Source: Bacteroides sp.
Lineage (GTDB): Bacteria > Bacteroidota > Bacteroidia > Bacteroidales > Bacteroidaceae
Length of the DNA: 38,941 nucleotides
Assembly (NCBI GenBank): GCA_017621035.1
Contig: JAGATY010000091.1
Location: 1-38,941 of the forward strand
Direction: 5' to 3'
The notes below the pieces were generated by a model, which did no database searches, was not told where the DNA came from, and saw nothing but the letters and a program-made list of their open reading frames with translations. Positions 1 to 7,998 of this stretch are shown here, piece by piece; the stretch's first letter is position 1; each line of letters opens with the position of its first letter. A program made the translations under genes and the position numbers.

Positions 1-23
1 ATAAATCATAAATCATAATTCCC

Positions 24-581
24 ATGATATTACCCATCTACGTGTATGGCCAACCTGTGTTGAGAAAGGTGGCTGAAGATATTACCCCGGATTATCCGGA
101 ATTGAAAGAGTTGATTGCCAATATGTTTGAAACCATGGATAAAGCAGAAGGTGTGGGCTTGGCTGCTCCACAAATCGGTCTGCCTATCCGAGTGGTTGTC
201 GTAGACTTAGACGTTCTTTCAGAAGATATGCCTGAGTATAAAGATTTCCGTAAGGCCTATATCAATCCTCATATTTTAGAAGTTGAAGGAGAAGAAGTTT
301 CCATGGAAGAGGGTTGCTTAAGCCTTCCCGGTATTCATGAACCGGTGAAGCGAGGGACTAAGATTCATGTCAAATATATGGATGAGAACTTTGTAGAGCA
401 TGACGAGGTGGTGGAAGGCTATCTGGCACGTGTTATGCAGCATGAGTTCGACCATCTGGAGGGAAAGATGTTTATTGACCATCTTTCAGCATTGCGTAAA
501 CAGATGATTAAAGGAAAGTTAGGCGCCATGCTGAAGGGTAAAGCACATTGTACCTATAAAGTAAAGACTGTAAAGAAGTAA
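24..581 (+). CDS. def: Peptide deformylase
   Basis: Removes the N-terminal formyl group from nascent proteins in the cytoplasm, using a bound metal ion. The 185-residue protein has all three family motifs: GVGLAAPQ at 43-50, EGCLS at 96-100 with the metal ligand Cys98, and QHEFDHLEG at 139-147 with ligands His140 and His144 and catalytic Glu141. Length and a basic C-terminal tail are normal for the family. The ATG is the only good start and lies just after the AT-rich start of the window, so a promoter or upstream operon partner would be outside the window. The next gene begins 4 bp after the stop, so the two are probably co-transcribed. Identification is secure from the motifs. Confidence 0.97.
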   Translation: MILPIYVYGQPVLRKVAEDITPDYPELKELIANMFETMDKAEGVGLAAPQIGLPIRVVVVDLDVLSEDMPEYKDFRKAYINPHILEVEGEEVSMEEGCLSLPGIHEPVKRGTKIHVKYMDENFVEHDEVVEGYLARVMQHEFDHLEGKMFIDHLSALRKQMIKGKLGAMLKGKAHCTYKVKTVKK

Positions 582-585
582 TCTG

Positions 586-2649
586 ATGATAAGAAAAATA
601 CTGGTACTCCTGTTGCTGCTGCCCACGTGTTTGCATGCTCAAATAAATACGGAGCGGGTAATGAATATTGCCCGGAATGCTCTGTACTTTGAGGATTACG
701 TGCTATCTATCCAGTATTTCAACCAGGTAATCAATGCCAAGCCCTATCTGTTTGAACCCTATCTCTATCGTGGCTTGGCAAAGATCAATCTGGACGATTA
801 TCAGGGGGCAGAGTTGGATTGCGATGCAGCTATCCAACGTAACCCTTTTGTGGTGGGTGCCTATCAGATTAGAGGATTGGCACGTATCCGGCAGAACAAT
901 TTTGAAGGTGCCATAGAAGATTACCGAGCCGCCTTGAAGTATGATCCGGAGAATGTGGTTCTTTGGCATAACCTTTCGCTTTGCCATATTCAACGTAAAG
1001 ACTATGAAACGGCTAAGGAGGATTTGGAGAAACTGATGAAAGTTGCTCCCCGCTATATGCGTGCTTACCTGATGCGTGGAGAGGTGCTCTTGAAACAAAA
1101 AGATACTTTGCAGGCTTTACAGGACTTTGATAAAGTTATTGCCATGGATCGTTACGACCCGGATGGATGGAGTGCAAGAGCCATAGTACGTATTCAGCAG
1201 GGTAAGTACAAAGACGCAGAGTCAGACTTGAATCAGGCTATCCATCTTAGTGTGAAGAATGCCGGTAACTACATCAATCGTGCTTTGACACGTTTTTATC
1301 AAGACAATTTGAGGGGAGCCATGAGTGATTATGACTTGGCATTAGAAATAGACCCCCATAATTTCTTGGGACATTATAACCGAGGCTTGCTACGTGCTCA
1401 GGTGGGGGATGATAACCGAGCCATTGAAGACTTTGACTTTGTGCTGGAGATGGAACCGGACAATATGATGGCCACCTTTAACCGAGGTCTGCTTCGGGCA
1501 CAGACGGGTAATCTGAGAGGAGCGGTTACAGACTTCTCAAAGGTGTTGGATGAGTATCCTAATTTTGTAGCCGGTTACTATCATCGTGCAGCAGCTCGCA
1601 AGAAATTGGGTGACCATAAGGGAGCGGAGCAAGATGAGTTCAAGATGATGAAGATTCAGATTGACCGCAGAAACAATACTTCTTCAGCTGCGGCAAAGAA
1701 TGATGTGGCCGATGCCAATGGTGACGAAAAGGATGAAAACTCGGAAGAGGGAAAAGAAGAGAAGACTCGTAAGAAGTCAGACAAGAATATGAATAACTAC
1801 CGCAAGATTGTGATTGCGGATGATGCAGAATCGGAACAGCGGTATAAGAGTGATTATCGTGGCAGAGTACAAGATAAGAATGTTACGATTAAGTTGGAAC
1901 CGATGTTTGCGTTGACTTACTATGAACGTCAAAGTGATGTGAAGTATGGTGTACATTATCACAAATTCATTGATGAGTTAAATCACTCCAAAGCTTTCCC
2001 GAAGACTTTACGTATCACAAACATGGAGGCTCCCTTGACTCAGGAACAGGCACTTGCCCATTTCTCTCTCTTAGATAGTCACTCGGCAGATGTGCTCTCG
2101 GACGATAAGAGTGCTGTGAAACGTTTTATGCGTGGACTGGATTTCTATCTGGTTCAAGATTTTACGAGTTCTATTGATGACTTTACCAAGAGCATTTTAC
2201 TGGATGATGCTTTCTTTCCGGCTTACTTTATGCGTGCTTTGGTTCGCTATAAGCAGTTGGAATATCGAAAGGCAGAAGCTGTTTTGAGTGACGATGTAAT
2301 GACTTCTGCCAAAGGTGAGGTGAAAAATGGGGTGAAGGTGGTTGATTATGAGATTGTAAAAGAAGACTTGGATAAAGTAATCCAGTTGGCACCGGATTTT
2401 GTGTATGCTTACTACAATCGGGGAAATATGTCCTCTATGTTGAAGGATTATCGCTCTGCTTTGGCCGATTATGATAAGGCTATTGAACTGAATCCTACCT
2501 TTGCCGAGGCCTATTATAACCGAGGCTTGACACACATCTTCTTGGGTAACAACAAACAAGGTATTGCCGATTTGAGTAAGGCCGGTGAACTGGGTATTGT
2601 TGCCTCTTACAATGTTATCAAGCGCTTTACGCTGATTGAAGAAGAGTAA
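586..2649 (+). CDS. Secreted or periplasmic tetratricopeptide-repeat protein
   Basis: A 687-residue protein with a signal peptide (residues 1-19, cleavage probably after LHA). An N-terminal block of about nine TPR units (about 25-355) repeats the pattern Y-NRG-L---G---A--D---A---P. A charged linker rich in Lys, Glu and Asp (about 362-405) follows, then a non-TPR segment (about 410-510), and two or more TPRs near the C-terminus (about 515-560 and 600-670). TPRs usually scaffold protein-protein contacts; no enzymatic motif is visible, so the partner and role are unknown. It sits 4 bp downstream of def and ahead of thrS. The signal peptide places it outside the cytoplasm, unlike its translation-related neighbours, so co-transcription need not mean shared function. 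Confidence 0.85.
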   Translation: MIRKILVLLLLLPTCLHAQINTERVMNIARNALYFEDYVLSIQYFNQVINAKPYLFEPYLYRGLAKINLDDYQGAELDCDAAIQRNPFVVGAYQIRGLARIRQNNFEGAIEDYRAALKYDPENVVLWHNLSLCHIQRKDYETAKEDLEKLMKVAPRYMRAYLMRGEVLLKQKDTLQALQDFDKVIAMDRYDPDGWSARAIVRIQQGKYKDAESDLNQAIHLSVKNAGNYINRALTRFYQDNLRGAMSDYDLALEIDPHNFLGHYNRGLLRAQVGDDNRAIEDFDFVLEMEPDNMMATFNRGLLRAQTGNLRGAVTDFSKVLDEYPNFVAGYYHRAAARKKLGDHKGAEQDEFKMMKIQIDRRNNTSSAAAKNDVADANGDEKDENSEEGKEEKTRKKSDKNMNNYRKIVIADDAESEQRYKSDYRGRVQDKNVTIKLEPMFALTYYERQSDVKYGVHYHKFIDELNHSKAFPKTLRITNMEAPLTQEQALAHFSLLDSHSADVLSDDKSAVKRFMRGLDFYLVQDFTSSIDDFTKSILLDDAFFPAYFMRALVRYKQLEYRKAEAVLSDDVMTSAKGEVKNGVKVVDYEIVKEDLDKVIQLAPDFVYAYYNRGNMSSMLKDYRSALADYDKAIELNPTFAEAYYNRGLTHIFLGNNKQGIADLSKAGELGIVASYNVIKRFTLIEEE

Positions 2650-2752
2650 AAGAGACTTTAAACAGACTTCAAAGAGGGTGGAAAAAGAACTTTTTAAGTA
2701 GTATCATAGTAACTTCTTTGTCTTAAAGATAGAATATAAATAAAGAAATAGC

Positions 2753-2760
2753 TAATTTTG
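2753..2760 (+). promoter_or_regulatory. Candidate -7 promoter element for thrS
   Basis: TAATTTTG fits the Bacteroidota -7 consensus TAnnTTTG and lies 29 bp before the thrS ATG. No TTTG at the usual -33 spacing is seen (the nearest, at 2717-2720, is too far away). The 140-bp gap after the TPR gene supports a separate thrS transcript. This is inference from consensus only. Confidence 0.5.
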
Positions 2761-2789
2761 CGTGCTGAAATCGAATAATATATAACCTT

Positions 2790-4730
2790 ATGATAAAGAT
2801 AACTTTTCCAGATGGCTCCGTTCGTGAGTATAACGAAGGGGTAACAGGACTGCAAATTGCAGAAAGTATTAGTTCACGTCTGGCACAAGATGTATTGGCT
2901 TGTGGCGTGAATGGTGAAACATATGACTTGGGTCGTCCGATTAAGGAAGATGCCGCAGTAGTACTCTATAAGTGGGAAGATGAACAAGGTAAGCATGCTT
3001 TTTGGCATACCAGTGCCCACTTGTTGGCTGAGGCTTTGCAAGAGCTTTATCCCGGTATTCAGTTTGGTATCGGTCCTGCTATTGAGAACGGTTTCTATTA
3101 TGATGTAGATCCGGGTGAGACTCCTATTAAAGAGGCAGACCTTCCGGCCATTGAAAAGAAAATGGCTGAATTGGTTGCTAAGAAAGAGGCTGTGGTTCGT
3201 CGGGATATTGCTAAGGCAGATGCGTTGAAAATGTTTGGCGATCGTGGTGAGACTTATAAGTGTGAACTGATTTCAGAATTGGAAGATGGACACATTACTA
3301 CCTATACGCAGGGTGCTTTCACTGACTTGTGTCGCGGACCTCACTTGATGACTACTGCTCCTATCAAGGCAATCAAGTTGACTTCTGTTGCCGGTGCTTA
3401 TTGGCGTGGACAGGAAGACCGTAAGATGATGACTCGTATTTACGGTATCACTTTCCCGAAGAAAAAAATGCTGGATGAATACTTGGTGATGCTGGAAGAG
3501 GCCAAGAAACGTGACCACCGCAAGATTGGTAAAGAGATGGATTTGTTCATGTTCTCTGACACTGTAGGTAAGGGCTTGCCTTTGTGGTTGCCGAAGGGTA
3601 CTGCATTGCGTTTGCGTCTGCAAGATTTTTTGCGTCGTATCCAGGCACGTTATGACTATCAGGAGGTTATCACTCCGCCCATTGGTAACAAGTTGCTTTA
3701 TCTGACTTCAGGTCACTATGCCAAGTATGGTAAAGACTCTTTCCAACCTATTCATACGCCTGAAGAGGGAGAAGAGTATCTGTTGAAACCGATGAACTGC
3801 CCTCACCACTGTATGATTTACAAGAACTCACCCCGTTCTTATAAAGACCTGCCTTTGCGTTTGGCAGAGTTCGGTACAGTTTGTCGTTACGAGCAAAGCG
3901 GTGAGTTGCACGGCTTGACACGTGTACGTAGCTTTACGCAAGATGATGCTCACATTTTCTGTCGTCCTGACCAGGTAAAAGATGAGTTCTTGCGTGTAAT
4001 GGATATCATTTCCATTGTATTCCAATCCATGAACTTCCAGAACTTTGAGGCTCAAATCTCTTTGCGCGATAAAGAAAATCGTGAGAAGTACATCGGTAGC
4101 GATGAAAACTGGGAGAGAGCTGAGCAGGCAATCATTGAAGCTTGTGAAGAGAAGGGTCTGAAGGCAAGAGTTGAGTATGGCGAAGCTGCTTTCTATGGTC
4201 CGAAGCTTGACTTCATGGTGAAAGATGCTATCGGTCGCCGTTGGCAGCTGGGTACCATTCAGGTAGACTATAACTTACCGGAGCGTTTCGAATTGGAATA
4301 TACCGGAGCTGACAATCAGAAGCATCGCCCGGTAATGATTCACCGTGCGCCGTTTGGTTCAATGGAACGCTTTGTGGCTGTGCTTATTGAGCATACTGCC
4401 GGTAAGTTCCCGTTGTGGTTGATGCCTGAACAGATTGCTATCCTGCCAATCAGTGAAAAGTTCAATGACTATGCTAACGAAGTGAAGAAGTTCTTGAAGA
4501 AGTATGATCTTCGTGCCATCGTTGACGAACGCAACGAAAAGATTGGTAGAAAGATTCGTGACAATGAAATGAAGCGTATTCCTTATATGCTGGTGGTTGG
4601 TGAAAAGGAAGCTGAGAATGGAGAAGTCGCTATTCGTAAGCAAGGAGAGGGCGATCAAGGCACCATGAAAATAGAGGAATTCGCTAAAAAAATGAGTGAA
4701 GAAGTTCAGAATATGATAAATAAGTGGTAA
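2790..4730 (+). CDS. thrS: Threonine--tRNA ligase
   Basis: Charges tRNA-Thr with threonine in the cytoplasm. The 646-residue protein has the full class II ThrRS layout: N-terminal TGS domain (about 1-61); editing domain with HTSAH at 73-77 and the second-site residues Cys181 and His185; catalytic core with zinc ligands Cys337 (MNCPHHC), His388 (DDAHIF) and His518 (IHRAPFG); class II motif 2 around 375-390; motif 3 (GSMERF) around 523-528; and a C-terminal anticodon-binding domain. Both the editing and aminoacylation centres look intact. It precedes infC-rpmI-rplT, a common bacterial arrangement. A tRNA-Thr lies about 3 kb downstream on the other strand. Confidence 0.98.
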   Translation: MIKITFPDGSVREYNEGVTGLQIAESISSRLAQDVLACGVNGETYDLGRPIKEDAAVVLYKWEDEQGKHAFWHTSAHLLAEALQELYPGIQFGIGPAIENGFYYDVDPGETPIKEADLPAIEKKMAELVAKKEAVVRRDIAKADALKMFGDRGETYKCELISELEDGHITTYTQGAFTDLCRGPHLMTTAPIKAIKLTSVAGAYWRGQEDRKMMTRIYGITFPKKKMLDEYLVMLEEAKKRDHRKIGKEMDLFMFSDTVGKGLPLWLPKGTALRLRLQDFLRRIQARYDYQEVITPPIGNKLLYLTSGHYAKYGKDSFQPIHTPEEGEEYLLKPMNCPHHCMIYKNSPRSYKDLPLRLAEFGTVCRYEQSGELHGLTRVRSFTQDDAHIFCRPDQVKDEFLRVMDIISIVFQSMNFQNFEAQISLRDKENREKYIGSDENWERAEQAIIEACEEKGLKARVEYGEAAFYGPKLDFMVKDAIGRRWQLGTIQVDYNLPERFELEYTGADNQKHRPVMIHRAPFGSMERFVAVLIEHTAGKFPLWLMPEQIAILPISEKFNDYANEVKKFLKKYDLRAIVDERNEKIGRKIRDNEMKRIPYMLVVGEKEAENGEVAIRKQGEGDQGTMKIEEFAKKMSEEVQNMINKW

Positions 4731-4735
4731 CTTTG
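4728..4735 (+). promoter_or_regulatory. Candidate -7 element for infC-rpmI-rplT, overlapping the thrS stop
   Basis: TAACTTTG fits TAnnTTTG and includes the thrS TAA stop codon. A transcript from here would carry a leader of about 110 nt before infC, containing the hairpin at 4755-4781. No clear -33 TTTG is seen, so confidence is modest. Confidence 0.4.
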
Positions 4736-4754
4736 CCGCCAATTATGAAAAGTA

Positions 4755-4781
4755 GGTGCTAGATTCATAAGGTTTAGCACC
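4755..4781 (+). other. Leader hairpin upstream of infC
   Basis: A perfect 7-bp inverted repeat (ggtgcta / tagcacc) with a 13-nt loop, followed by attttcttg. It could be a weak terminator for thrS or a leader structure for the infC operon. The T-rich tail is interrupted, so efficient termination is doubtful. Confidence 0.4.
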
Positions 4782-4851
4782 ATTTTCTTGAATAAAACAA
4801 AGCAATTTAGAAGTAATAAGTAAAAAACGAACCGGAGAAAGTACGTTATTA

Positions 4852-5442
4852 ATGAAGAATGACACCTTAAAAGGGCAACATCGGATCAATGAACAAATCC
4901 GTGCCAAAGAAGTCCGCATTGTGGGCGACGAAGTAGAATCTAAAGTATATCCTATTGCTCAAGCCTTGCGCTTGGCGGAAGAGAACGAAGCCGATCTCGT
5001 AGAGATATCTCCCAATGCACAACCGCCTGTTTGTCGTATTATCGATTACTCTAAATTCCTTTATCAGCTGAAGAAACGCCAGAAGGAACAAAAGGCAAAA
5101 CAAGTGAAGGTCAACGTGAAAGAAATCCGTTTCGGTCCGCAAACAGATGATCACGATTATAACTTCAAATTGAAGCATGCCAAAGGCTTTCTGGAAGATG
5201 GCGATAAGGTTAAGGCTTACGTTTTCTTTAAAGGCCGCTCCATTTTGTTCAAGGAACAGGGCGAGGTTCTGTTGCTCCGTTTTGCCAACGATTTGGAAGA
5301 GTTTGCTAAGGTAGACCAGATGCCGGTGTTGGAAGGTAAGCGTATGACCATTCAGCTCTCACCCAAGAAACAGGGCGCATCTAAGAAACAAGCTCCCAAA
5401 CCTGCAGAAGCAAAACCGGCTCCGGCAGAAACAGAAGAATGA
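4852..5442 (+). CDS. infC: Translation initiation factor IF-3
   Basis: Binds the 30S subunit, prevents premature 50S joining and checks initiator tRNA pairing. The 196-residue protein has the IF3 N-domain (about 10-80, including [14 protein letters not shown]), a Lys-rich linker helix (about 70-90) and the IF3 C-domain (about 90-170). It ends in a low-complexity Lys/Pro/Ala/Glu tail (about 171-196) that is longer than in E. coli and is probably disordered. The ATG at 4852 gives the expected MKNDTLKG beginning. The AUU start known from E. coli infC does not occur in frame here. First gene of the infC-rpmI-rplT ribosomal operon. Confidence 0.97.
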   Translation: MKNDTLKGQHRINEQIRAKEVRIVGDEVESKVYPIAQALRLAEENEADLVEISPNAQPPVCRIIDYSKFLYQLKKRQKEQKAKQVKVNVKEIRFGPQTDDHDYNFKLKHAKGFLEDGDKVKAYVFFKGRSILFKEQGEVLLLRFANDLEEFAKVDQMPVLEGKRMTIQLSPKKQGASKKQAPKPAEAKPAPAETEE

Positions 5443-5450
5443 AAAAGTGA

Positions 5451-5476
5451 GTAACGCCGTCGGTATAGTGCGTTAC
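5451..5476 (+). other. Hairpin in the infC-rpmI spacer
   Basis: A perfect 7-bp inverted repeat (gtaacgc / gcgttac) with a 12-nt loop in the 66-nt gap between infC and rpmI. There is no T-tract, so it is not a classical terminator. It may stabilise mRNA or take part in ribosomal-protein feedback, which is known for this operon in other phyla; that role is inference. Confidence 0.4.
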
Positions 5477-5508
5477 CATATAATTAATAATTTAAAAGTT
5501 TAATAAAG

Positions 5509-5706
5509 ATGCCAAAGATCAAGACGAACTCCGGTGCTAAAAAAAGATTCACTCTTACCGGAACGGGTAAAATCAAAAGAAAGCACGCTTTTCACAGTCA
5601 CATTTTGACTAAGAAGACTAAAAAGCAAAAGAGAAACTTGTGTTACTCAACACTTGTTGACACAACAAATGTAAGCCAAGTTAAGGAACTCTTAGCGATG
5701 AAGTAA
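5509..5706 (+). CDS. rpmI: 50S ribosomal protein L35
   Basis: A small, very basic ribosomal protein of 65 residues, the usual length. It begins [14 protein letters not shown] and carries the family's Lys/Arg-rich central segment ([16 protein letters not shown]), ending in a short helical tail. It is a structural component of the large subunit. It lies between infC and rplT, the conserved order across bacteria. The gap to rplT (104 bp) is unusually long for two ribosomal genes and could hold regulatory RNA. Confidence 0.97.
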   Translation: MPKIKTNSGAKKRFTLTGTGKIKRKHAFHSHILTKKTKKQKRNLCYSTLVDTTNVSQVKELLAMK

Positions 5707-5810
5707 TCACAAAGCGTACTTAGAAGATTATTAAAGTTATTAACCGAATGCATTAGCTTTAAGTCCGCTGCGTGAAGTAACGGCGCTAACATTCAAAAAC
5801 AAGTAAAACT

Positions 5811-6161
5811 ATGCCAAGATCAGTAAATCATGTTGCTTCTAGAGCAAGAAGAAAGAAAATTTTGAAATTGACCAGAGGTTACTTTGGTGCAAGAAAGAAC
5901 GTTTGGACCGTTGCCAAGAATACTTGGGAGAAAGGTTTGACTTATGCGTTCCGTGACCGTAAGAATAAGAAGAGAAACTTCCGCGCATTGTGGATTCAAC
6001 GTATCAACGCTGCCGCTCGTTTGGAAGGTCTGTCTTACTCTCAGTTGATGGGCGCTTTGCACAAAGCAGGCATTGAAATCAACCGCAAAGTGTTGGCTGA
6101 TTTAGCTGTTAACCATCCGGAAGCTTTCAAGGCTATTGTTGCTAAAGCAAAGGCTGCTTAA
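5811..6161 (+). CDS. rplT: 50S ribosomal protein L20
   Basis: A 116-residue rRNA-binding protein needed early in large-subunit assembly; in other bacteria it also represses its own operon. Residues 1-60 form the long basic extension ([20 protein letters not shown] onward, then [10 protein letters not shown]) that threads into 23S rRNA. The C-terminal globular part (about 60-116) contains [20 protein letters not shown]. Length and sequence are typical. It is the last gene of the operon, followed by a strong terminator 26 bp after the stop. Confidence 0.98.
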   Translation: MPRSVNHVASRARRKKILKLTRGYFGARKNVWTVAKNTWEKGLTYAFRDRKNKKRNFRALWIQRINAAARLEGLSYSQLMGALHKAGIEINRKVLADLAVNHPEAFKAIVAKAKAA

Positions 6162-6186
6162 TTATCGGGCAGTAACTGATAGAATA

Positions 6187-6219
6187 AATGCCAATCGTTA
6201 TTTACGGTTGGCATTTTTT
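6187..6219 (+). terminator. Rho-independent terminator after rplT
   Basis: A 12-bp stem with one G-T wobble (6187-6198 with 6204-6215), a 5-nt loop and a run of six T. It is well placed to end the infC-rpmI-rplT transcript. The T-tract runs directly into the 22-bp tandem repeat region. Confidence 0.9.
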
Positions 6220-6349
6220 GTGTCTGTTCATTTGAAAGTCTTTAACTCCTTATATGAAAAACTTTACCTGTTCATCAGAAGTTCTTTACCTGTTCATCAG
6301 AAGTTCTTTACCTGTTCATCTGAAGTTCTTTGTCTGTTCATTTGAAAAT
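6218..6349. repeat. Six-copy 22-bp tandem repeat
   Basis: Six contiguous 22-nt units begin at 6218, 6240, 6262, 6284, 6306 and 6328. The two at 6262 and 6284 are identical, the one at 6306 differs by one base, and the outer three are degenerate. The shared core is ctgttcat followed by gaa. The last unit overlaps the stop codon and final codons of mltG. With 22 not divisible by 3 the array has no conserved reading frame, so it is not coding. It fills the gap between convergent rplT and mltG. Confidence 0.9.
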
Positions 6350-7375
6350 CTTGCGTTGATTCAGCGCGTTCCAATATTTGCGGGCATTGCGCATGTGCTC
6401 GGCATGTGTGGCGGCAAAGTTATGAGTGCCCGAGAAGTCTTCTTTGGCGCACATGTACAGATAGTTGTGATGCGTATAGTTCAGCACTGCGTCGATTCCT
6501 ACGGGAGTGGGGATGCGGATGGGACCCGGCGGAAGCCCAACGTTAAGATAGGTGTTGTAGGGAGAGGGGACGGTAAGGTGCGCGTTGGTGATTCTACGCA
6601 AGCCGAACTCCCGTAGGGCAAATTTTATGGTTGGGTCAGCCTGTAACGGCATCTTTCTTTGTAAGCGATTGATATACAGACCGGCAACCATCGGTTTCTC
6701 TGCTGCGTTGTTGGTCTCTTCTTCCACTATGGAGGCCAGCGTAGCTACCTCGGCGGGCGTCATTCCCAGAGCTTCCGCTTTGGCTTTTCGTTCTTTGTTC
6801 CAGAACTTAGCATGCTCTTTTTGCAACCGTTTCAGGAGTTCTTTGGCAGAGATGTTCCAATACACCTCATACGTATCAGGAATGAAGAGGGCTGGAAGCG
6901 TCTCCTGATTGTAACCGGCTGATTGTAAGAAGAGTGTGTCATTCAAGCTTGCGGCAATCTCTGCAGAGTCAATCATTAGCTGTTCTCCCAGATTCCGCGC
7001 CAGCCGGTCAAGCGTCCGCACGCTGCCAATCACTAGTCTGGCAGGTTCCTGATACCCTCTGTATAGGCGGCTGAAGAGGTGATAAACACTCTCGCCGGGA
7101 CGGATGGCATAGCGTCCGGTCTTGATGCAGCGGTCATAATCACGATGCCAAACCATCCAGCGGAAGCCCTGCATGCTGCCGGGGTTTCCATATTTCTCCA
7201 CCTTATTATATATAGAATCCAGGTTGTCGTCGCGGTCTATGTAGATGTAACTCTTCTTTGCCGGATGGAACTGTGGCGCAAACACTCTGTTGTATCCCCA
7301 ACCTCCGATGGCTCCTCCTGCAATGAGCAGCAGGATAAGTAGCGTCCAAACTATCTTTTTGTCTCTTTTTTTCAT
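6338..7375 (-). CDS. mltG: Endolytic murein transglycosylase MltG
   Basis: A membrane-anchored lytic transglycosylase (YceG-like) that cleaves nascent peptidoglycan strands internally and influences glycan chain length. The start chosen at 7375 gives 345 residues with a basic N-terminus (MKKRDKKIVW) and one transmembrane helix (about 8-27). The longer upstream reading adds 40 residues without family character and runs through the promoter. A LysM-like segment (about 40-105) precedes the catalytic domain. The motif ASIVEEET at 214-221 carries catalytic Glu218, and the NRL, PLQADPT and YNTY segments follow at about 236-274. The gene is convergent with rplT; its last codons lie in the tandem repeat. 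Confidence 0.95.
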   Translation of the reverse strand: MKKRDKKIVWTLLILLLIAGGAIGGWGYNRVFAPQFHPAKKSYIYIDRDDNLDSIYNKVEKYGNPGSMQGFRWMVWHRDYDRCIKTGRYAIRPGESVYHLFSRLYRGYQEPARLVIGSVRTLDRLARNLGEQLMIDSAEIAASLNDTLFLQSAGYNQETLPALFIPDTYEVYWNISAKELLKRLQKEHAKFWNKERKAKAEALGMTPAEVATLASIVEEETNNAAEKPMVAGLYINRLQRKMPLQADPTIKFALREFGLRRITNAHLTVPSPYNTYLNVGLPPGPIRIPTPVGIDAVLNYTHHNYLYMCAKEDFSGTHNFAATHAEHMRNARKYWNALNQRKIFK

Positions 7376-7424
7376 CTCTTTGATGCTACACGTTATCTTT
7401 TCGATTCTTACTTCTTGAACCCGA

Positions 7425-7432
7425 CAAAGATA
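7425..7432 (-). promoter_or_regulatory. Candidate -7 element for mltG
   Basis: On the minus strand this reads TATCTTTG, a perfect TAnnTTTG, about 50 bp upstream of the chosen mltG start. It supports the shorter mltG start, because the longer ORF would begin upstream of this promoter. No clear -33 TTTG is present. Confidence 0.55.
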
Positions 7433-7530
7433 GAAAGAAAAACCGGTAGATTTGTTCCGCCGAGCAGAAACATTTGTTCTGCCGACCCTCCGCATTTAAC
7501 CTTTCCGCCTTCCGCATACGTTCCGCCCTT

Positions 7531-7596
7531 GCACAAGATGGCAACTCATGCTGCACAAGATGGCATCTTATGCAACACAAGATGCCATCTTGTGCA
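7531..7596. repeat. Perfect 18-bp inverted repeat plus an extra half-copy
   Basis: Arms at 7552-7569 and 7579-7596 are perfect reverse complements (core gcacaagatggcatctt) with a 9-nt spacer. A partial direct copy (gcacaagatggca) lies at 7531-7543. No T-tract follows on either strand, so it does not look like an intrinsic terminator. It lies between the mltG promoter and the tRNA terminator, in a stretch (7433-7687) with no supportable gene. Confidence 0.8.
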
Positions 7597-7687
7597 TAAT
7601 CGGTTCTAGTGTGCCGCTTGTCGGGAGTGCTTCTTTTGCCAGGCCGGAATAGGTGCGGGAGGGGCTGCGATAGTGTGAAGGGGAAAA

Positions 7688-7727
7688 GAAAAAGGTGTGC
7701 CGACATATGTCTGGTCACACCTTTTTC
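7688..7727 (-). terminator. Terminator downstream of tRNA-Thr
   Basis: A perfect 12-bp inverted repeat (7688-7699 with 7716-7727, arm gaaaaaggtgtg) and a 16-nt loop. The A-rich and T-rich outer ends let it act in either direction. It lies 14 bp past the 3' end of the tRNA gene on the minus strand. Confidence 0.8.
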
Positions 7728-7741
7728 TACGGATGAAGAAG

Positions 7742-7814
7742 AGCCGCTAGCCGGACTTGAACCGGCGACCTACGCGTTACGAATGCGTTGCTCTACCGAC
7801 TGAGCTATAGCGGC
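7742..7814 (-). tRNA. tRNA-Thr, anticodon CGT
   Basis: The minus strand folds into a 73-nt cloverleaf: acceptor stem GCCGCTA / TAGCGGC, D arm GCTC-AGTCGGTA-GAGC, anticodon loop TTCGTAA (anticodon CGT, reading ACG) and T arm GCCGG-TTCAAGT-CCGGC. The CCA end is not encoded. The anticodon stem is ACGCA / CGCGT, leaving an A-C mismatch next to the loop. It is not part of an rRNA operon here. Confidence 0.95.
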
Positions 7815-7838
7815 AAGGGGTTTTGCTTTTTCGGCGTG

Positions 7839-7846
7839 CAAATGTA
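7839..7846 (-). promoter_or_regulatory. Candidate -7 element for tRNA-Thr
   Basis: The minus strand reads TACATTTG (TAnnTTTG), 24 bp before the mature tRNA 5' end, which is the expected distance for a short 5' leader. No perfect -33 TTTG is visible. It is divergent from the wza-like gene promoter about 95 bp away. Confidence 0.5.
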
Positions 7847-7940
7847 ATGCTAATTTTGGAACAGCGAAAGAAATCTTGAAAATATTTTAAAGCAGTGGGA
7901 AGATGCTTTTCGTTTTGTGCGGAATGTGGAAATATTGTAT

Positions 7941-7948
7941 TATCTTTG
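7941..7948 (+). promoter_or_regulatory. Candidate -7 element for the polysaccharide export gene
   Basis: TATCTTTG, a perfect TAnnTTTG, 50 bp before the ATG at 7999. A TTTG at 7914-7917 could be the -33 element, but the 23-bp spacing is longer than the usual 19-20. Confidence 0.55.
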
Positions 7949-7998
7949 TGCCGTTTATATTATTTACAACACAATAGATAAATCGGAAAAAGAATCTT

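Noticed and set aside
6218-6349. Possible CRISPR array
   Set aside because: Repeats are directly adjacent with no unique spacers, the unit is short, and there are no cas genes in the window. The same applies to 17189-17254.
7376-7495. Longer mltG start adding 40 residues
   Set aside because: It would begin upstream of the TATCTTTG promoter element, and the added residues lack a signal or family similarity.
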